Positions 37,517-45,777 are shown, numbered from the stretch's first letter. The stretch is 64,000 nt of DNA from Clostridia bacterium (GCA_017404545.1 JAFRCC010000012.1:1-64000), one strand, 5' to 3'. Notes: generated by a model not told the origin, from the letters alone. Made by a program: numbers and translations.

Positions 37517-37556
37517 AAGACTTGGTTTCTATAAAAAGGAAATCAGGTCTATTTAT
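37517..37556 (+). terminator. Terminator after the ABC transporter
   Basis: Imperfect AGACTTGGTTTC / GAAATCAGGTCT stem followed by a T-rich stretch. Confidence 0.7.
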
Positions 37557-37580
37557 TTTATATAAAATTTAAATATACTA

Positions 37581-37628
37581 TTGACAAAAAAAATAAATTT
37601 TGTATAATTAGATTGCATACAATCTAAT
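37581..37628 (+). promoter_or_regulatory. OhrR-type operator overlapping the gpx promoter
   Basis: TTGACA (37581-37586), 16-bp spacer, TATAAT (37603-37608). A perfect palindrome ATTAGATTG-CATA-CAATCTAAT (37607-37628) starts within the -10 box. Its centre TTGCATACAA closely resembles the TTGTATACAA-type core bound by B. subtilis OhrR, and an OhrR homologue is the next-but-one gene. This predicts repression lifted by organic peroxides. Confidence 0.85.
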
Positions 37629-37653
37629 TTGAAAATTGAAAGGAGAATTTATT

Positions 37654-38196
37654 ATGAGTATATATGATTTTACAGTAAAGAATAGAAAAGGCGAAGACGT
37701 GAGTCTTGCGGATTTTAAGGGAAAGGTTTTATTAATTGTTAATACAGCAACTGGTTGTGGATTTACACCACAATATGAAGGTTTAGAAAATTTATATAAA
37801 AAATATCATGAGAAAGGGTTAGAGATATTAGATTTTCCATGTAATCAATTTGGAAATCAAGCACCTGGATCTGATGATGAAATACATGAATTTTGTACAT
37901 TAAAATATAAAACATCTTTTGATCAATTTGCAAAAATAGATGTAAATGGTGAAAATGAAAGTCCTTTATATAAATATTTAAAAGAGCAACAAGGATTTAA
38001 AGGGTTTGATGGATTAAAGGGAAAAATATTAATCCCAATTGTTAAGGCTATGGATTCAGATTATAAAAATAATAGCAATATTAAATGGAACTTTTCTAAA
38101 TTCTTAGTTGATAGAGATGGAAATGTTGTAGAAAGATATGAATCTACAATAGAGCCAAAGAAAATTGAGGATAGAATAGTTGAATTATTAGGTTAA
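37654..38196 (+). CDS. Glutathione-peroxidase-fold thiol peroxidase
   Basis: 180 residues. Peroxidatic Cys35 in NTATGCGFTPQYEGL, resolving-Cys region LDFPCNQFGNQAPG, and the Trp/Asn tetrad motif WNFSKFLVD. This is a Cys-type (not selenocysteine) enzyme, expected to reduce hydroperoxides with thioredoxin, which fits trxB-trxA three genes downstream. AAAGGAG precedes the ATG at 37654; an upstream in-frame TTG overlaps the site. Confidence 0.93.
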   Translation: MSIYDFTVKNRKGEDVSLADFKGKVLLIVNTATGCGFTPQYEGLENLYKKYHEKGLEILDFPCNQFGNQAPGSDDEIHEFCTLKYKTSFDQFAKIDVNGENESPLYKYLKEQQGFKGFDGLKGKILIPIVKAMDSDYKNNSNIKWNFSKFLVDRDGNVVERYESTIEPKKIEDRIVELLG

Positions 38197-38261
38197 ATTC
38201 AATATAGTATGGTTATAATAAAATGTAGTAATATTAAGTAGAAATAAAAGTAGGGGTAAAA

Positions 38262-38708
38262 ATGAAAGATAATTATGATTGTTTAAAACTTGAGAATCAA
38301 TTATGTTTTCCATTATATGCTTGTTCGAAAGAAGTTGTAAGAAAGTACAAGCCATTTTTAGATGAGCTTGATTTAACATATACTCAGTATATTACAATGA
38401 TGGCTTTGTGGGACAAGAAAGAGATTAATGTTAAGAGCTTAGGTAGTATATTATTTCTAGATTCTGGAACATTAACTCCTGTTTTAAAAAAGTTAGAAAG
38501 CAAAGGATATATTGAAAGGCATAGAGCTAGTGATGACGAAAGAAATTTAACAATTAGAACAACTCAAAAAGGAATGGATTTAAGAAAAAAAGCAAAAAAT
38601 ATTCCAGAGAAGATAGGCACATGTGTAAATTTATCAATAGAAGATGCACAAAAATTGTATGAGATTCTATATAAAATTTTAGAAAATATTGAAGTGGAAG
38701 GATTATAA
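38262..38708 (+). CDS. ohrR: OhrR-type MarR family organic peroxide sensor
   Basis: 148 residues. LENQLCFPLYACSKE places Cys15 exactly where B. subtilis OhrR has its redox-sensing Cys15. The winged helix (DSGTLTPVLKKLESKGYI, then a wing R-[HA]-S-D-D-E-R) is complete. Oxidation of Cys15 by organic peroxide releases it from DNA. It probably autoregulates from the palindrome upstream of gpx and also governs trxB-trxA. The trxB gene starts 4 bp after its stop. Confidence 0.92.
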   Translation: MKDNYDCLKLENQLCFPLYACSKEVVRKYKPFLDELDLTYTQYITMMALWDKKEINVKSLGSILFLDSGTLTPVLKKLESKGYIERHRASDDERNLTIRTTQKGMDLRKKAKNIPEKIGTCVNLSIEDAQKLYEILYKILENIEVEGL

Positions 38709-38711
38709 AAA

Positions 38712-39569
38712 ATGGTTGATGTATTAGTTATCGGAGCCGGCCCTGCTGGAATAAGTGCAGCTATATATGCTAAAAGGGCTGGGGCAAATGCTATAGTTTT
38801 ATATAATGGTGAGTCTAATCTTGAAAAAGCACATAAAATCGACAACTATTATGGATTTGAAAATGGAATAGATGGGAAAAAATTGTACGAAAATGGAATT
38901 AAACAGGCCAAAAATTTAGAAATAGATGTTAAAGAAGAAGAAGTTTTTAATATAAAAAAAGAAAACGAAATATTCTTCATTGAGACAGAAAATAATGAGT
39001 ATGAAGCTAAAAGTGTTATAATTGCTACTGGAAATAAAAAACTTAGACCTAATATAAAAGGCGTATTGGATTTTGAAGGAAAAGGTATTAGCTATTGTGC
39101 TATATGTGATGGTTTTTTCTATAGAAAGAAAGATGTTGTTGTTATTGGTAGTGGGAAATTTGCAATTAAAGAGGCAGATGATTTAAAGAATATAGCAAAT
39201 TCAGTTACAATACTAACAAATGGTGGAGAGCTTGTAGATAATTCTGATTATAAAGTAGACACAAGAATAATTAAAGAAATTCATGGTGAAAACAAAGTTA
39301 ATTCTGTCGAGTTTGAAGATGGAGAAGAAATAAAAGTTGATGGGGTATTTATAGCTATCGGTGAAGCTGGTGGTACGGATTTTGCTAAGAAAATGGGCGT
39401 AATGCTTAAAGGTGATTCAATAATAGTAGATGAAAACATGAAAACAAATATTGATGGATTATATTCTTGTGGAAACGCTGCAGGTGGATTACTTCAAGTT
39501 TGTAAAGCAACATACGAAGGTGCGAAAGCAGGTCTTTCTGCATTCAAATATGTAAAAGATAATAAGTAG
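38712..39569 (+). CDS. trxB: Thioredoxin-reductase-like flavoprotein, possibly ferredoxin-dependent
   Basis: 285 residues, about 25 shorter than common TrxB. FAD motif GAGPAGISAAIYAKRAGA and redox pair CAIC (Cys129, Cys132) are present. The second Rossmann motif reads IGSGKFAIKEADDL in place of GGG[DN]SA-x-EEA, and the NADPH phosphate motif HRRxxxR is absent (TILTNGGEL). This suggests that NADPH is not the donor, as in clostridial ferredoxin-dependent flavin thioredoxin reductases. Context with trxA and gpx supports thioredoxin as acceptor. Confidence 0.85.
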   Translation: MVDVLVIGAGPAGISAAIYAKRAGANAIVLYNGESNLEKAHKIDNYYGFENGIDGKKLYENGIKQAKNLEIDVKEEEVFNIKKENEIFFIETENNEYEAKSVIIATGNKKLRPNIKGVLDFEGKGISYCAICDGFFYRKKDVVVIGSGKFAIKEADDLKNIANSVTILTNGGELVDNSDYKVDTRIIKEIHGENKVNSVEFEDGEEIKVDGVFIAIGEAGGTDFAKKMGVMLKGDSIIVDENMKTNIDGLYSCGNAAGGLLQVCKATYEGAKAGLSAFKYVKDNK

Positions 39570-39585
39570 TAATGGGAGGTTAAAA

Positions 39586-39897
39586 ATGAGTGTATTAACA
39601 TTAACAAACGAGAATTTTGAAGAAGAAGTAAAAAAATCTGATAAGAAAGTATTAGTAGATTTTTTTGCAACATGGTGTGGACCATGTAAGATGATGTCTC
39701 CAATAATTGATGAGATAGCAGAAGAGCTAGGAGATAGCATAAAAGTTGGTAAAGTAGATTCAGATGAAAATATGGAACTTGCTGAAGAATTTGGAATAAT
39801 GAGCATACCAACAATTATGATTTTTGAAAATGGACAAGTTGTTAAAATATTTAATGGTGTAACAGCTAAGAGCGAAATATTAGATGCATTGAAATAA
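39586..39897 (+). CDS. trxA: Thioredoxin
   Basis: 103 residues with active site WCGPCKM, the buried Asp (LVDFFATW) and cis-Pro (MSIPT). It should carry electrons from the preceding reductase to the peroxidase of the same operon. Last gene; a terminator follows. Confidence 0.96.
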   Translation: MSVLTLTNENFEEEVKKSDKKVLVDFFATWCGPCKMMSPIIDEIAEELGDSIKVGKVDSDENMELAEEFGIMSIPTIMIFENGQVVKIFNGVTAKSEILDALK

Positions 39898-39946
39898 GAA
39901 TAATGAATGATTATTGTAAATATAAGTGAATATATGATATAAATAG

Positions 39947-39976
39947 AGTCAGATGATTTATCTGACTTTATTTTTT
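39947..39976 (+). terminator. Terminator after trxA
   Basis: AGTCAGAT-GATTT-ATCTGACT hairpin with TTATTTTTT. Confidence 0.9.
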
Positions 39977-40001
39977 GAAAAGTATTATTGGAGGAAATAA
40001 A

Positions 40002-40433
40002 ATGATTTTTGTAAGTGGATGTTTAGTTGGATTAAACTGCAAATATAATGGCGGAAATAATTATGATGAAAGAATATTTAATCTTGTTAAAGAAGGAAAA
40101 GCTATTCCAATTTGCCCGGAGCAATTAGGTGGATTAAAAACACCAAGAAATCCAGCGGAGATTCAGAATAAAGATGGAGAAAGAAAGGTTGTAACATGCG
40201 AAGGTGAAGATGTTACAACTCAATATAGAAAAGGTGCTGAAGAAATATTGGAACTAGCTAAGAAGCTTGGGGTAAAAGAAGCAATACTCCAACCAAGAAG
40301 TCCTTCTTGTGGGAAGGGTTTTATATATGATGGTAGTTTTTCCAAAAATAAAATAGAAGGTAATGGCATAACAGCGGAGTTATTGATAGGAAATGGTATA
40401 AACGTATATATGCCAGATGAGTACTTTAAATAG
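40002..40433 (+). CDS. DUF523 protein (YbbK type)
   Basis: 143 residues. Family motifs GCLVGLNCKYNGGNN at the start, PICPEQLGGLKTPRNP, and PRSPSCGKGFIYDGSF; conserved Cys residues suggest a metal or iron-sulfur site. Role not established. The ATG has GGAGGAAATAA upstream; an in-frame TTG further up is before that site. Confidence 0.9.
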   Translation: MIFVSGCLVGLNCKYNGGNNYDERIFNLVKEGKAIPICPEQLGGLKTPRNPAEIQNKDGERKVVTCEGEDVTTQYRKGAEEILELAKKLGVKEAILQPRSPSCGKGFIYDGSFSKNKIEGNGITAELLIGNGINVYMPDEYFK

Positions 40434-40452
40434 TTTTTGCAAAGGAGAAATA

Positions 40453-41271
40453 ATGGATCGAGAAACAATAAAAAGATACAAGAAGAGATTAAGAGAATTA
40501 TTAAAAAAAGGAAATATTAGATTGACAGATGAGCAAGTAAAATTCTTAATAGATTTATATTCAGATGAGGAATGTTCAGTTGGAATACATAACACATGGG
40601 TACCATATGAAAGTATACTGGAAGATGGTCTACATAACTATAATTCAATGTGGGAAGAAAGCAATGATATATCAAATACGGTTATGTATTCAAGTTGGAT
40701 AGATGCACTTACTATGTATCCAAGTGGATGGAGTGAGAGCCGTGAGGATACGGCTATAATTCTAAGAATTCCAAATAAGGTTTTTTCACGTGAGCAAGGA
40801 ATTTTTGAGAAATTACCAAGTGGGAACTATGGAATTCCATCACAATTTATTGTAGGAGCATTTTTTAAAGGTAAAGTTATACAAAATCCACATTATGAAA
40901 AAGATTACAATAATCTAAATGCTTTGGTGTGCCGTGAAGATAATGATGTAAACCCTGTTGATAGAAAAAAGATTATTGAAGTTTATACACAGGAATATAA
41001 TAGATATAAAAATAGTATAGGAAACAAAATAAAAACAATTATAGAAAGAATAAAGAACAAGTCTAAAAGTAACACTTTACTGCCAGCTGGGCAACAAGAA
41101 GAGGATGAGATATCACAGGAAGAAAAAACACAAAGACAGCTATATATTGAGCAATTACAAGAAGATGTAGATAATACTAGTATTGAAAATGACAATAAAA
41201 ACGGGATAGGTAAAAATACGGAAATTAATGAAAATGCAATTTGTGATGATACTTATAAAGATAATCGTTAG
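40453..41271 (+). CDS. Unknown protein with ADP-ribosyltransferase-like core
   Basis: 272 residues. The segment VGIHNTWVPYESILEDGLHN (His46) resembles the H-x-T...ILxxGL opening of ART-fold proteins (KptA, DarT and others). SSWIDALTMYPSG and GIPSQFIVGAFFKGKVI could supply the next two strands. The C-terminal about 90 residues are a charged, probably disordered tail. The resemblance is to fold pattern only, so activity is unproven; a plain housekeeping role cannot be excluded. It lies between DUF523 and an ASCH-Nudix gene. Confidence 0.45.
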   Translation: MDRETIKRYKKRLRELLKKGNIRLTDEQVKFLIDLYSDEECSVGIHNTWVPYESILEDGLHNYNSMWEESNDISNTVMYSSWIDALTMYPSGWSESREDTAIILRIPNKVFSREQGIFEKLPSGNYGIPSQFIVGAFFKGKVIQNPHYEKDYNNLNALVCREDNDVNPVDRKKIIEVYTQEYNRYKNSIGNKIKTIIERIKNKSKSNTLLPAGQQEEDEISQEEKTQRQLYIEQLQEDVDNTSIENDNKNGIGKNTEINENAICDDTYKDNR

Positions 41272-41316
41272 TAGAAAATGGAAATCTTATTGTTAATTCT
41301 GTGCAGGAGGTAGAAA

Positions 41317-42216
41317 ATGTTACATAAAATGAAATTAAATGAAAGTCCGTTTGAAAGAATAAAGAATGGGACAAAAACAATTGAATTTAGATTACTTGAT
41401 GAAAAAAGACAACTGGTTAAAGTTGGAGATAAAATAGAATTTTCAAAGTTACCAGATTTAGATGAAAAAATACTGGTAGATGTTTTAGAATTATATCAAG
41501 AAAAAACATTTAAAGAGTTATTCGATAAGTTAGGAGATAATGAAGAAATATCAAAGAAAAATGCAGAATCTATGTACACAATTTATTCTCCAGAAGAAGA
41601 AGCAAAATATGGCGTGCTAGGAATTAAAATAAAAATCAATGTAGACGATTTAAAAAATAACATAGAAAAATTTAAACCTTTTAATGAACAAGAAGAAGTT
41701 GAAAAGAGAATAATGTTAAAGTACATTAATGATTTTGATGATGTTTTAACAAGAAAAAACGAATATGGTCATTTTACGAGCTCTGCTTTTATACTAAACA
41801 AAGAAAGAACCAAAATGCTTATGATATATCATAAAATATATAATTCGTGGGCTTGGACTGGTGGCCATAGTGATGGTGATAATGATCTTCTTTATGTTGC
41901 AATGAAAGAAGCTAAGGAGGAAACTGGAATTACAAATGTAAAACCAATTACAAATGATATATATTCGTTAGAAGTAATTAATGTAAATGGTCATGAAAAA
42001 AAAGGAAAGTATGTTGGCTCACATGTTCATCTTAATGTAACATATCTATTAGAAGCGGACGAAAATGAAGCAATTCATATTAAGGAAGATGAAAATAGTG
42101 GTGTAAAATGGGTTCCAATAGATGAAATTCTGAAAACTGCATCAGAAAAATGGGTATGTGATAGAGTGTATTCTAAAATAATTGAAAAGATGAGAAAAGA
42201 TGGAATTATTTTGTAA
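41317..42216 (+). CDS. ASCH domain fused to Nudix hydrolase
   Basis: 299 residues. N-terminal ASCH domain (about 1-110): GTKTIEFRL and VKVGDKIEF match the RNA-binding/processing ASCH fold. C-terminal Nudix domain (about 150-299) has a Nudix box ending AMKEAKEETGI; the Glu at box position 7 is Asn and Arg15 is Lys, but the EExG catalytic core is intact. The pairing suggests processing of a modified nucleotide or RNA cap-like substrate. ATG after GCAGGAGGTAG. Confidence 0.85.
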   Translation: MLHKMKLNESPFERIKNGTKTIEFRLLDEKRQLVKVGDKIEFSKLPDLDEKILVDVLELYQEKTFKELFDKLGDNEEISKKNAESMYTIYSPEEEAKYGVLGIKIKINVDDLKNNIEKFKPFNEQEEVEKRIMLKYINDFDDVLTRKNEYGHFTSSAFILNKERTKMLMIYHKIYNSWAWTGGHSDGDNDLLYVAMKEAKEETGITNVKPITNDIYSLEVINVNGHEKKGKYVGSHVHLNVTYLLEADENEAIHIKEDENSGVKWVPIDEILKTASEKWVCDRVYSKIIEKMRKDGIIL

Positions 42217-42239
42217 ATATTTATTTTTTATGATATAAT
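42211..42239 (+). promoter_or_regulatory. Promoter of the 43-residue gene
   Basis: TTGTAA (42211-42216, overlapping the stop region of the Nudix gene), 17-bp spacer, TATAAT (42234-42239). Confidence 0.65.
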
Positions 42240-42270
42240 GTTCATAGTTTCAAGAAAGGGATGAATCGAA

Positions 42271-42402
42271 ATGAGAGAAAAGTATTATGAAGATTTAGGT
42301 CTTGATGATGGAATTAACATTTTGGAAAAATTTAAAATTGATATAGATGAAATAATGGAGAATAAGGAAGAAAAGGAAAATAAAGAGAATAGTAAGAAAT
42401 AA
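42271..42402 (+). CDS. Small acidic/basic helical protein, 43 residues
   Basis: MREKYYEDLGLDDGINILEK begins the protein and a Lys/Glu/Asn tail ends it. It has a promoter, an AAAGGG site and a following terminator, so it is probably a real transcription unit of its own. No family recognised; a small regulator or antitoxin-like peptide is conceivable. Confidence 0.55.
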   Translation: MREKYYEDLGLDDGINILEKFKIDIDEIMENKEEKENKENSKK

Positions 42403-42408
42403 AGTAAA

Positions 42409-42445
42409 AAAAGTACCAATAATTGTGCAATTATTGGTACTTTTG
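42409..42445 (+). terminator. Terminator after the 43-residue gene
   Basis: AAAAGTACCAATAATTG pairs with CAATTATTGGTACTTTT around TG. Confidence 0.9.
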
Positions 42446-42542
42446 CTCTACAGAAGCGTTGTACCTAGAGCAAAACTAGACATAAAAGGTACAATATGGT
42501 ATAATCACGAAAGCTTAAAAATGAGAAAAAAGAAGGTGTTTT

Positions 42543-43913
42543 ATGGATATTCCGGTAAGAAAGAATGAGGAATATATAGTCGATATAATCGATAATGGTT
42601 TCGAAGGAGAAGGGATTGCAAAGATCGATAATTTTGCAATCTTTATTGAAGGTGCAATTAAAGGTGAGAAGTGCAAAATATTAATTGTTAAGGTAAACTC
42701 TTCTCATGCTTTTGGAAAATTATTAGAGATAATTGAGCCATCTGAATATAGATGCCAACCAGATTGTGAAACATATAAAAGATGCGGAGGCTGTAATTTA
42801 AGACATATTGAATATGATGAAACTTTAAATATTAAACAAGAGAAAGTACAAAATCTAGTTAATAAAACGTTGGATAACAAGATAGAGGTAAAGAAAACTT
42901 TAGGAATGGGAAATCCATATAATTATAGAAATAAAGCAATCTATCCAGTTGGAACAGATAAAAATGGCCAAATAGTATTTGGAGTTTATGCCAAAAGAAC
43001 TCATGAAATTATTCCTCTAAAGGAATGTATGATTCAAAAGGATATATCGTATGAAATCGCTAGTTTTATAATAGAGCAAATGAAGAAGTTTGGCGTAACA
43101 GCATACAATGAGAATAACAAAAAAGGATTAGTTCGTCATATCATTACGAAGGTTGGAATTCAGACGGATGAGATTATGGTTATTTTAGTTATAAATGGAA
43201 AAGAAATGCCTTATGAGCTAACAATTGCTAATAACATAATAGATGAGTTCCCAAATGTAAAGACAGTAGTAAAAAATATTAATATCAGAAATACAAATGT
43301 TATAATGGGCAACAAGAATGAAGCTATAGTTGGAAGAGGATATATTACTGACGTATTAGGAGATTTTATTTTTAAGATTTCGCCAATGTCCTTCTATCAA
43401 GTAAATCCAATTCAAGCAGAAGCTCTTTATAATATTGGCATTGAAAAAGCTAAGATTACAAAAGATGATTTAGTTTGCGATTTATATTGTGGTATTGGTA
43501 CAATAGGAATTTTTGCCTCAAAATTTGCAAAAAAGGTTTACGGAATTGAAATTGTTGAACAAGCAATTGAGGATGCAAGAGCAAATGCAAAATTAAACAA
43601 AGTAAATAATATTGATTTTATTTGCGGTGATGTGGAAGAAGCTTTTGAAGAGCTAATTAAGAAGGAGAAAGTAAAACCAGATGTAGTAATAGTAGATCCA
43701 CCAAGAAAAGGATTAGACGAGAATACTATAAACAATATTTTAAAGCTAAATGTAGGAAGGGTAATATACATAAGTTGTAACCCAGCAACAATGGTAAGAG
43801 ATTTAAAAATGATGGAAGATAAATACGAGATAGAAGAGATACAACCAGTAGACATGTTTCCGTATACAAGCCATGTTGAATGCGTGGCGTTGATGGGTCG
43901 TAAGGAAAGTTGA
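42543..43913 (+). CDS. rlmCD: 23S rRNA (uracil-5-)-methyltransferase, RumA/RlmCD type
   Basis: 456 residues. N-terminal TRAM domain, then an iron-sulfur motif C-x5-C-x-x-C in DCETYKRCGGCNLRH, and the SAM-dependent C-terminal domain with DLYCGIGTIG, DPPRKGL and catalytic Cys in YISCNPATMVRDL. It forms m5U in 23S rRNA. The extreme 3' end (TSHVECVALMGRKES) lies in the segment used as an integration site by Gram-positive ICEs, and ICE genes begin right after it. Confidence 0.93.
   Translation: MDIPVRKNEEYIVDIIDNGFEGEGIAKIDNFAIFIEGAIKGEKCKILIVKVNSSHAFGKLLEIIEPSEYRCQPDCETYKRCGGCNLRHIEYDETLNIKQEKVQNLVNKTLDNKIEVKKTLGMGNPYNYRNKAIYPVGTDKNGQIVFGVYAKRTHEIIPLKECMIQKDISYEIASFIIEQMKKFGVTAYNENNKKGLVRHIITKVGIQTDEIMVILVINGKEMPYELTIANNIIDEFPNVKTVVKNINIRNTNVIMGNKNEAIVGRGYITDVLGDFIFKISPMSFYQVNPIQAEALYNIGIEKAKITKDDLVCDLYCGIGTIGIFASKFAKKVYGIEIVEQAIEDARANAKLNKVNNIDFICGDVEEAFEELIKKEKVKPDVVIVDPPRKGLDENTINNILKLNVGRVIYISCNPATMVRDLKMMEDKYEIEEIQPVDMFPYTSHVECVALMGRKES
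43872..43895 (+). other. Probable attachment site (attL) of the conjugative element
   Basis: CATGTTGAATGCGTGGCGTT and the next bases encode HVECVALM at the end of the rRNA methyltransferase gene. The corresponding segment of rum/rumA genes is an established ICE target in streptococci and other Firmicutes. The gene stays intact, as expected if the element brings an identical end. The matching attR is outside the window, so the exact core is unproven. Confidence 0.5.
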
Positions 43914-44131
43914 GAAACCGTTGATATTACTGCGTTACATCGTTTCAATAAAATTAAAAAAAAGCTATAAAATTAGCAAAAAATTAGTCAAAAATTGATC
44001 AGTTTGACATAATTAAAAACAACCTGGTTAAAGGTTGATTGGTCAAATTAAATAAAAAATAAGTTAAAGTTTTTCTCTAAATAAAGCATTTTTATGCTTT
44101 ATTTTTTTTTGAAAAAAGATTTGGAGGTAAT
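43914..44131. other. Non-coding left end of the conjugative element
   Basis: No gene seen. It holds an inverted repeat GTCAAA...TTTGAC (43988-44009 region), a related direct motif (TTGATCAGTTTGAC / TTGATTGGTCAAAT), and a terminator. These repeats may be recombinase sites. Confidence 0.5.
44079..44110 (+). terminator. Terminator at the element's left end
   Basis: AATAAAGCA-TTTTTA-TGCTTTATT hairpin followed by nine T residues; would insulate element genes from rRNA methyltransferase transcription. Confidence 0.85.
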
Positions 44132-44494
44132 ATGAACGATTCAAAAATTAAAAATAAAATATATAAGATTAATGAAAAATCATTAAAGAAATTTGATGAA
44201 ATAATAATGGATTCAATAATAGGATTAACTATTTATAATAAAGCTGATAAAGATATGTTACAAAGATTAACTTTGGCACATATCTCTTTTTTTATTGAAA
44301 GTGATTTTAAAAAATTTGAAACTCTCTCAGATGAGGAAAAAGATTTGTATTGTAAAATTCTCTTTGATGGAATATATGAATTATTTGAAAACGATGAAGA
44401 TAAAAGAGTTATTAAAGATTTAATAAAAATATTATATATTTTTTTAGATTGCTTTTCAGAGGTGAATTTGAGGGAGGTGATGCTAAAAGTATAA
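44132..44494 (+). CDS. Helical protein of unknown function at the element's left end
   Basis: 120 residues, Lys/Glu/Asp-rich, predicted all-helical, no signal peptide. A good TTTGGAGGTAA site precedes the ATG. I recognise no family. Being first in the element and just upstream of the metK leader, it could be a regulator, but there is no clear DNA-binding helix. Confidence 0.55.
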   Translation: MNDSKIKNKIYKINEKSLKKFDEIIMDSIIGLTIYNKADKDMLQRLTLAHISFFIESDFKKFETLSDEEKDLYCKILFDGIYELFENDEDKRVIKDLIKILYIFLDCFSEVNLREVMLKV

Positions 44495-44553
44495 TGAAAC
44501 GCACAGAAGAAAAATTTTAATAAGGGATAGTTACTCTAGTTAGTTATGAAAAT

Positions 44554-44590
44554 GCCACAAAATCGATTGTGGTGCGAAGTGAAAGGAAGG
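44554..44590 (+). promoter_or_regulatory. Leader hairpin motif in front of metK
   Basis: CCACAA-AATCGA-TTGTGG hairpin (44555-44572) followed by GTGCGAAGTGAAAGGAAGGA, which includes the ribosome site. The same arrangement recurs at 46677-46715 with shared core CACAAAATCGATT and GTGCGA. It may be a shared RNA control element. Confidence 0.55.
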
Positions 44591-44595
44591 ATTAT

Positions 44596-45714
44596 ATGAA
44601 TAACTACAAAAGATATTTTTTAACTAGTGAATCTGTCACAGAAGGGCATCCTGATAAAGTATGCGATTATATTTCGGATTCAATCCTAGATGCTTGTTTA
44701 GAACAAGATAAAAATTCAAGAGTAGCAGTAGAAACATTTATATCTAATGGACAAGTTTCTATTGCAGGACAAATAACATCAAATGCAAATATTGATATTG
44801 AAAAAATCACAAGAGAAAAATTAAAAGAAGTAGGTTACAATGATGAAGAAACAAGTATGGATTATAAAACTTGCAAAATTAATGTAAATATTGTTAAGCA
44901 AAGTAATGATATTGCAATTGGAGTTGATGAAGGTGGAGCTGGAGATCAAGGAATAATGTTTGGTTATGCTTGTGATGAAACAGAAAGTCTAATGCCATAT
45001 GCAATAGATGTTGCTCACAAATTGGCTCATAGATTAGCTGAAGTAAGAAAAGAAGGAATAATTCCATATTTGAAATCAGATGGAAAAGTTCAAGTTACTG
45101 CAGAGTATTTGAATAACTATCCATTTAGAATAGATACAATATTGATTTCAACTCAACACGATGCAAATGCAGATATAGATGAGCTTGAAAATGATATAAT
45201 AGAAAAAGTAATCAAACCAGTTGTTGAGCCTGATATGATAGATATAGATACAAAATTTGTTATTAATCCAACAGGAAAATTTGTTATAGGAGGAGCTGTA
45301 GCAGATACTGGATTAACAGGAAGAAAAATTATTGTAGATACTTATGGAGGATATGCTCATCACGGAGGAGGAGCTTTTTCAGGAAAAGATGGAACAAAAG
45401 TTGATAGGTCAGCATCCTATATGTTAAGACATATTGCAAAATGTGTTGTTGCAAATGGATTAGCAAGAAAATGTGAAATACAAATTAGTTATGGTATAGG
45501 AATGAAAAATCCAATATCATTTTATATTGATTGCTTTGGAACAAATCGAATACCAGAAATTGATATTATAAATATAATTAAAGATACTTTCGATTTGACT
45601 CCTGAAGGAATTATAGAATATTTAAAATTAAAAGAGCCAATTTATTCAAAAACTACTAATTATGGACATTTTGGTAGGGATGGATTTACTTGGGAAGAAT
45701 TAAAACAAATATAA
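44596..45714 (+). CDS. metK: S-adenosylmethionine synthetase carried by the element
   Basis: 372 residues, a little shorter than the usual about 395. Motifs TSESVTEGHPDKVCDYISDS, VDEGGAGDQGIMFGYA and the P-loop-like GGGAFSGKDGTKVDRS are intact, so the enzyme should be active. It makes SAM from methionine and ATP. It is unusual cargo for a conjugative element. A DNA methyltransferase about 10 kb downstream could be a user. Start ATG 44596 follows AAAGGAAGGA. Confidence 0.93.
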   Translation: MNNYKRYFLTSESVTEGHPDKVCDYISDSILDACLEQDKNSRVAVETFISNGQVSIAGQITSNANIDIEKITREKLKEVGYNDEETSMDYKTCKINVNIVKQSNDIAIGVDEGGAGDQGIMFGYACDETESLMPYAIDVAHKLAHRLAEVRKEGIIPYLKSDGKVQVTAEYLNNYPFRIDTILISTQHDANADIDELENDIIEKVIKPVVEPDMIDIDTKFVINPTGKFVIGGAVADTGLTGRKIIVDTYGGYAHHGGGAFSGKDGTKVDRSASYMLRHIAKCVVANGLARKCEIQISYGIGMKNPISFYIDCFGTNRIPEIDIINIIKDTFDLTPEGIIEYLKLKEPIYSKTTNYGHFGRDGFTWEELKQI

Positions 45715-45777
45715 AAAGACTTGTTATTAGGTGTATGAAGAGTTAAAATCACACACCAATAGCAAGGTCTTTTTTTG
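45714..45777 (+). terminator. metK terminator
   Basis: AAAGACTTG(T)TATT(A)GGTGT pairs with ACACC-AATA(G)CAAGGTCTTT and is followed by seven T residues. Confidence 0.8.

Noticed and set aside
42271..42402. Type I toxin peptide
   Set aside because: The peptide is highly charged with no membrane helix, and no antisense RNA promoter is apparent.
44132..44494. Excisionase or integrase at the left end
   Set aside because: The protein has no winged-helix, tyrosine- or serine-recombinase motif.
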